7,796 bases of DNA from Flavobacteriaceae bacterium. GTDB lineage: Bacteria > Bacteroidota > Bacteroidia > Flavobacteriales > Flavobacteriaceae. Position 1 is the stretch's first letter. Each line of letters begins with the position of its first letter. Location of the stretch: assembly GCA_002703065.1 (NCBI GenBank), contig PAEO01000010.1, positions 55,342 through 63,137 of the forward strand, in the 5' to 3' direction. Position numbers and translations under genes: made by a program. Shown here piece after piece: positions 4,859 through 7,796 of this stretch. The notes below the pieces were generated by a model. The model saw only the letters and a list, made by a program, of their open reading frames with translations, was not told the DNA's origin and searched no databases.

Positions 4859-7796
4859 TTAATAGTTAAATTTTAGACCAATAATTAAAGATTTTGTACC
4901 TGGGTATGTTCCAAAATCAACACCTCTCTTTTGAGGATTTTTAGTATAGGTTCTAACCTCAGGATCATAGCCCGGATAATCTGTCCATACAAATAAATTT
5001 TGACCAGAAATATAAAGTCGCATATTTTTATCTTTAGGAAAATTAAAATTATATCCTATATTAATATTTTTTAATCTTAAAAATGAACCGTCAAAAATAT
5101 TTCTATCAGATGGAATTGCTCTTTTTCCAGGATCAATCATAGCACCTGGGTGATTAGCATCATTTAAATTTCCAACTAAGGGATCATATATGAAGGATCC
5201 ATTTTCATAAGAGATTGGTGCTTTCCAAGACTCTTCGTAAGATGAGGCTAAAACATTTGTAGTTTTTTGTAATCCACTTAATTGCCAAGAATCAACCCAA
5301 AATAAATCTCCACCTTTTTGACCAGTAAATAAAAATGAAGCATCCCAGTTCTTGTAACTAAAATTTTTTGATATTGAATAGGTGAAATCTGGATTTGGAT
5401 CGCCAATTTTAACAAAGTCATCAAAATTAATTTCTTGTATTGATAAAGGTTGGCCTGTGCTATCATAATCAATATGATTATTAACATATTTAATTTCACC
5501 AGGTGCCGCACCTGCAATACCGCTACTTATTGCTTCATCCCAATTAGCATATACCCCCTGTGTCTGAGCTCCCCAATATACACCAAGTGGTTGTCCAACC
5601 ATAAATACAATTGGATATGCCTGTGAAAACCCTATGAAAGGACCTAACTGAAAATCTAGATTTGAATTTAATTTATTAAGATTATTCTTATTTACACTGA
5701 AATTAGTGTTTAAATCCCATCTAAAATCTCCTGTTTCTAAAATAATTGAATTAATATTTAAATCAATCCCTTTATTTTCAACTTCTCCAAAATTATCAAC
5801 TCTACTAACATAACCATTTGAAACAGGAAGCTGAACATTCTGTAAGAGATTACTAGTTATTTTATTGTAAAGGTCAAGAGTGAAGTTAAGCTTTGAATCT
5901 AATAATGCTATGTCAATTCCAAAATTAAATTGATTAGTAGTTTCCCAAGTTAGGTCATCATTAGCAAGGTTAGATTCAAAGAAACCAGTAATAATTTCAT
6001 CATTAAAATTATATCTTATTGGGGTCATCAGAGCTAGTGACTGATATGGTGATATTGGATTACTTCCTACTTTACCAATTGACATTCTTAACTTTAGAAC
6101 ATCTAAATTTTTATATTTTTTTAAGAAATTTTCTTCAGATGCAAGCCAAGAAAAGGCGATAGATGGAAAAAATGCACTTTTTTTATTAGAAGAAAATTTT
6201 GATGAAGCATCAATTCTTGCATTTAAGTCAATAAAATACTTTCTTTTGTAATTATAAGCTATTCTAAAAAGTGAAGACAACATACCAACTTCTCTAAATT
6301 GTGTAATTGGAGTCAAAATTTCTTCAGCCGAGGTAAAATTATAAAATAATGTAGCATCCGTTCCAAAACCTCTTGCTGTATTTATTATAGATCTAATTTC
6401 ATTTTTCTCATAAGTTCCAACTAAAGTGGCATCTAATCTATGATTTTGAAACTTATTTCTATATCTAAAATTAATTTCTGCATATGATTTACTGTTTTCT
6501 AAAAAAGCCTGAGAAGCTTGACCATTTGTATTTCTTCCTCTAGTGGTATTTAAAGGATAGTAATTATCTCTGTTACTCTTTTGGAAATTATAAGAACCTT
6601 TTAATGTGGCAGTAAGCTTGGGATTTATTCTGCCTACGATTTGGAATGTTTGTCTAAAAGAAATAGATTTTTTTGAATCTATTACGTATCTAGCTAAACT
6701 GTATGGGTTAGATACAACATTTCCCTCATTCAATATTGAGTATATATCATCATCTTGACCAGGTTCAAGTAGTGAAAAAATTGGTTGAAATTGCAATGCT
6801 TGAGAAACAACACCTCGTTGTCTAAATATTTCACCATTACCAACAGAAGCAGCATTTCCTGAACTATGTGTAAAATAAGTTTTAGAATAAATATCAATTT
6901 TATCTTTAAATGCTTTTCTTTTGGCATTCATATTAAAGTTTATTCTTTTGTTATCAGAATTGATGATTACACCTTTCTGATTATTAACCCCTAGATTAAT
7001 AGCAATATTTCTTTTGAAGTCTCCGCCTCTATAGCTCAAATTGTATTTGTTACTGTTCGAAATCCTATAAGTTTCATCTTGCCAATTAGTACTTTTGCCT
7101 GTGGTTTGTGGGTAAGGTATATTATCATACTCAATAATTTCAGGAAAATTATCAGTATTAATGAGCTGAGTTCCGTCAAATACAGGACCATTTCTATTAG
7201 GATTAGTAATATCTTGATATATTTGATTAAACACCCTTTGGTTCATATAATTTTCAAAACCAGGACCATCTAAGACATCAATATTTCTTCTCACTGATGT
7301 AATTGAACTTTCATATGTAACAGATAAATTATCTTTTCCATTTTCATTATTAGCAGTCTTAGTTGTAATTAAAATAACACCGTTTGCACCTCTTGCTCCA
7401 TAAACCGATGTTGCTGCAGCATCTTTTAAAACTTCAATTTTCTCAATATCATTTGGATTTATAAAACTTAAAGAGCTTTGTTGCCCTCCACTTCCTCCCA
7501 TTCCTTGAGCATCAGACAATGGATCAACTGGAATACCATCAAGAACATACAAAGGTTGAGTGCCACCTAAAATAGAATTAGTTCCTCTAATTGAAACACC
7601 TGAGCCACCACCTGGCTCAGAACTTTCTGAAACAACTAAACCAGAGACTTGTCCTTGTAAAATACTTTCTACAGAACCACTTCTGTTTTTTTCAAGCTGA
7701 TCAGAATTTACCTGAGCTATAGAACCTGACAAATCTTTTTTACTTATATCAAAATAACCAACACTTACTGTAACTTCATCTAATTCATTAGCTTCC
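4859..7796 (-). CDS. SusC/RagA-family TonB-dependent outer-membrane transporter, partial
   Basis: This TonB-dependent pore would import oligosaccharides delivered by SusD. The frame is open to the right edge, so the start, signal peptide and the usual N-terminal carboxypeptidase-like domain lie outside. TTG at 7730-7732 is an internal Leu codon, not a start: the 21 preceding visible codons encode the conserved ELDEVTVSVGYFDISKKD. About 978 residues are visible. The plug domain (about 22-150) contains the SusC/RagA signature VLKDAAATSVYGARGANG followed by ILITTK (signature region about 7358-7453), preceded by a Gly-rich loop, GMGGSGG. The rest is a long beta-barrel with Tyr/Asn-rich strands. 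Its C-terminal region shows FLRLKNINIGYNF and GQNLFVWTDYPGYDPEV, and it ends in LKFNY with the terminal aromatic residue expected for outer-membrane insertion. The usual full length is about 1000-1100 residues. It heads the visible part of the operon. Whether it carries an extra signalling domain cannot be seen. Confidence 0.96.
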   Translation of the reverse strand, partial: EANELDEVTVSVGYFDISKKDLSGSIAQVNSDQLEKNRSGSVESILQGQVSGLVVSESSEPGGGSGVSIRGTNSILGGTQPLYVLDGIPVDPLSDAQGMGGSGGQQSSLSFINPNDIEKIEVLKDAAATSVYGARGANGVILITTKTANNENGKDNLSVTYESSITSVRRNIDVLDGPGFENYMNQRVFNQIYQDITNPNRNGPVFDGTQLINTDNFPEIIEYDNIPYPQTTGKSTNWQDETYRISNSNKYNLSYRGGDFKRNIAINLGVNNQKGVIINSDNKRINFNMNAKRKAFKDKIDIYSKTYFTHSSGNAASVGNGEIFRQRGVVSQALQFQPIFSLLEPGQDDDIYSILNEGNVVSNPYSLARYVIDSKKSISFRQTFQIVGRINPKLTATLKGSYNFQKSNRDNYYPLNTTRGRNTNGQASQAFLENSKSYAEINFRYRNKFQNHRLDATLVGTYEKNEIRSIINTARGFGTDATLFYNFTSAEEILTPITQFREVGMLSSLFRIAYNYKRKYFIDLNARIDASSKFSSNKKSAFFPSIAFSWLASEENFLKKYKNLDVLKLRMSIGKVGSNPISPYQSLALMTPIRYNFNDEIITGFFESNLANDDLTWETTNQFNFGIDIALLDSKLNFTLDLYNKITSNLLQNVQLPVSNGYVSRVDNFGEVENKGIDLNINSIILETGDFRWDLNTNFSVNKNNLNKLNSNLDFQLGPFIGFSQAYPIVFMVGQPLGVYWGAQTQGVYANWDEAISSGIAGAAPGEIKYVNNHIDYDSTGQPLSIQEINFDDFVKIGDPNPDFTYSISKNFSYKNWDASFLFTGQKGGDLFWVDSWQLSGLQKTTNVLASSYEESWKAPISYENGSFIYDPLVGNLNDANHPGAMIDPGKRAIPSDRNIFDGSFLRLKNINIGYNFNFPKDKNMRLYISGQNLFVWTDYPGYDPEVRTYTKNPQKRGVDFGTYPGTKSLIIGLKFNY

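Noticed and set aside
5278..7273. Short open frames within SusC (5278-5517 -, 6730-6927 -, 7079-7273 +)
   Set aside because: They overlap a continuous, conserved SusC reading frame and show no family features of their own.
7471..7504. Gly-rich loop (GMGGSGGQQSS) in the SusC plug as an insertion
   Set aside because: This hinge before the conserved INPNDIEKIEVL segment varies in length among SusC proteins, so it is normal variation.
7730..7732. TTG as the start of a 957-residue SusC
   Set aside because: The frame stays open to the window edge and the upstream codons encode conserved SusC sequence (LDEVTVSVGY). TTG is an internal Leu; the gene is cut by the edge.
1..7796. Mobile element, CRISPR array, phage or toxin-antitoxin system
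   Set aside because: No transposase or integrase, no direct-repeat array and no unexplained coding gap was seen; the window is almost fully occupied by the tRNA and four recognisable genes.

Overview
The window is low-GC DNA (about 30% by eye) from a member of the Bacteroidota, most likely a flavobacterium or relative, and plausibly marine. The main evidence is an adjacent SusC/SusD pair, a system essentially confined to this phylum. Genes also lack Shine-Dalgarno sequences and have A/T-rich leaders, and one promoter candidate matches the Bacteroidota pattern (TTTG-like, then TAnnTTTG). The marine guess rests on the sulfatase content and is an inference.

Layout from left to right: a complete tRNA-Ser(GCU) gene at 8-91; its intrinsic-terminator-like hairpin at 96-124; a 168-bp A/T-rich leader holding a candidate promoter; and, on the + strand, an iduronate-2-sulfatase-like lipoprotein sulfatase (293-1864). 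Reading leftward on the - strand from the right edge are a SusC/RagA-type TonB-dependent transporter (4859-7796, N-terminus beyond the window), a SusD/RagB-type glycan-binding lipoprotein (3283-4851) and a second, different sulfatase (1861-3279). The three - strand genes are separated by 7 and 3 bases and almost certainly form one transcription unit. The two sulfatase genes converge and share a 4-base TTAA that supplies both stop codons.

Together this is part of a polysaccharide utilization locus (PUL) for a sulfated glycan. SusD and SusC would capture an oligosaccharide at the cell surface and move it through the outer membrane, and the two formylglycine-type sulfatases would remove sulfate esters. 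No glycoside hydrolase, polysaccharide lyase, regulator or sulfatase-maturing enzyme lies in the window, so the glycan cannot be named. These parts may lie beyond the right edge or elsewhere in the genome.

I found no mobile element, CRISPR array, phage gene or clearly unprecedented system. The most notable points are the altered active-site surroundings of the second sulfatase, the overlapping convergent stops, a palindrome inside the candidate promoter, and the position of the locus next to a tRNA gene.
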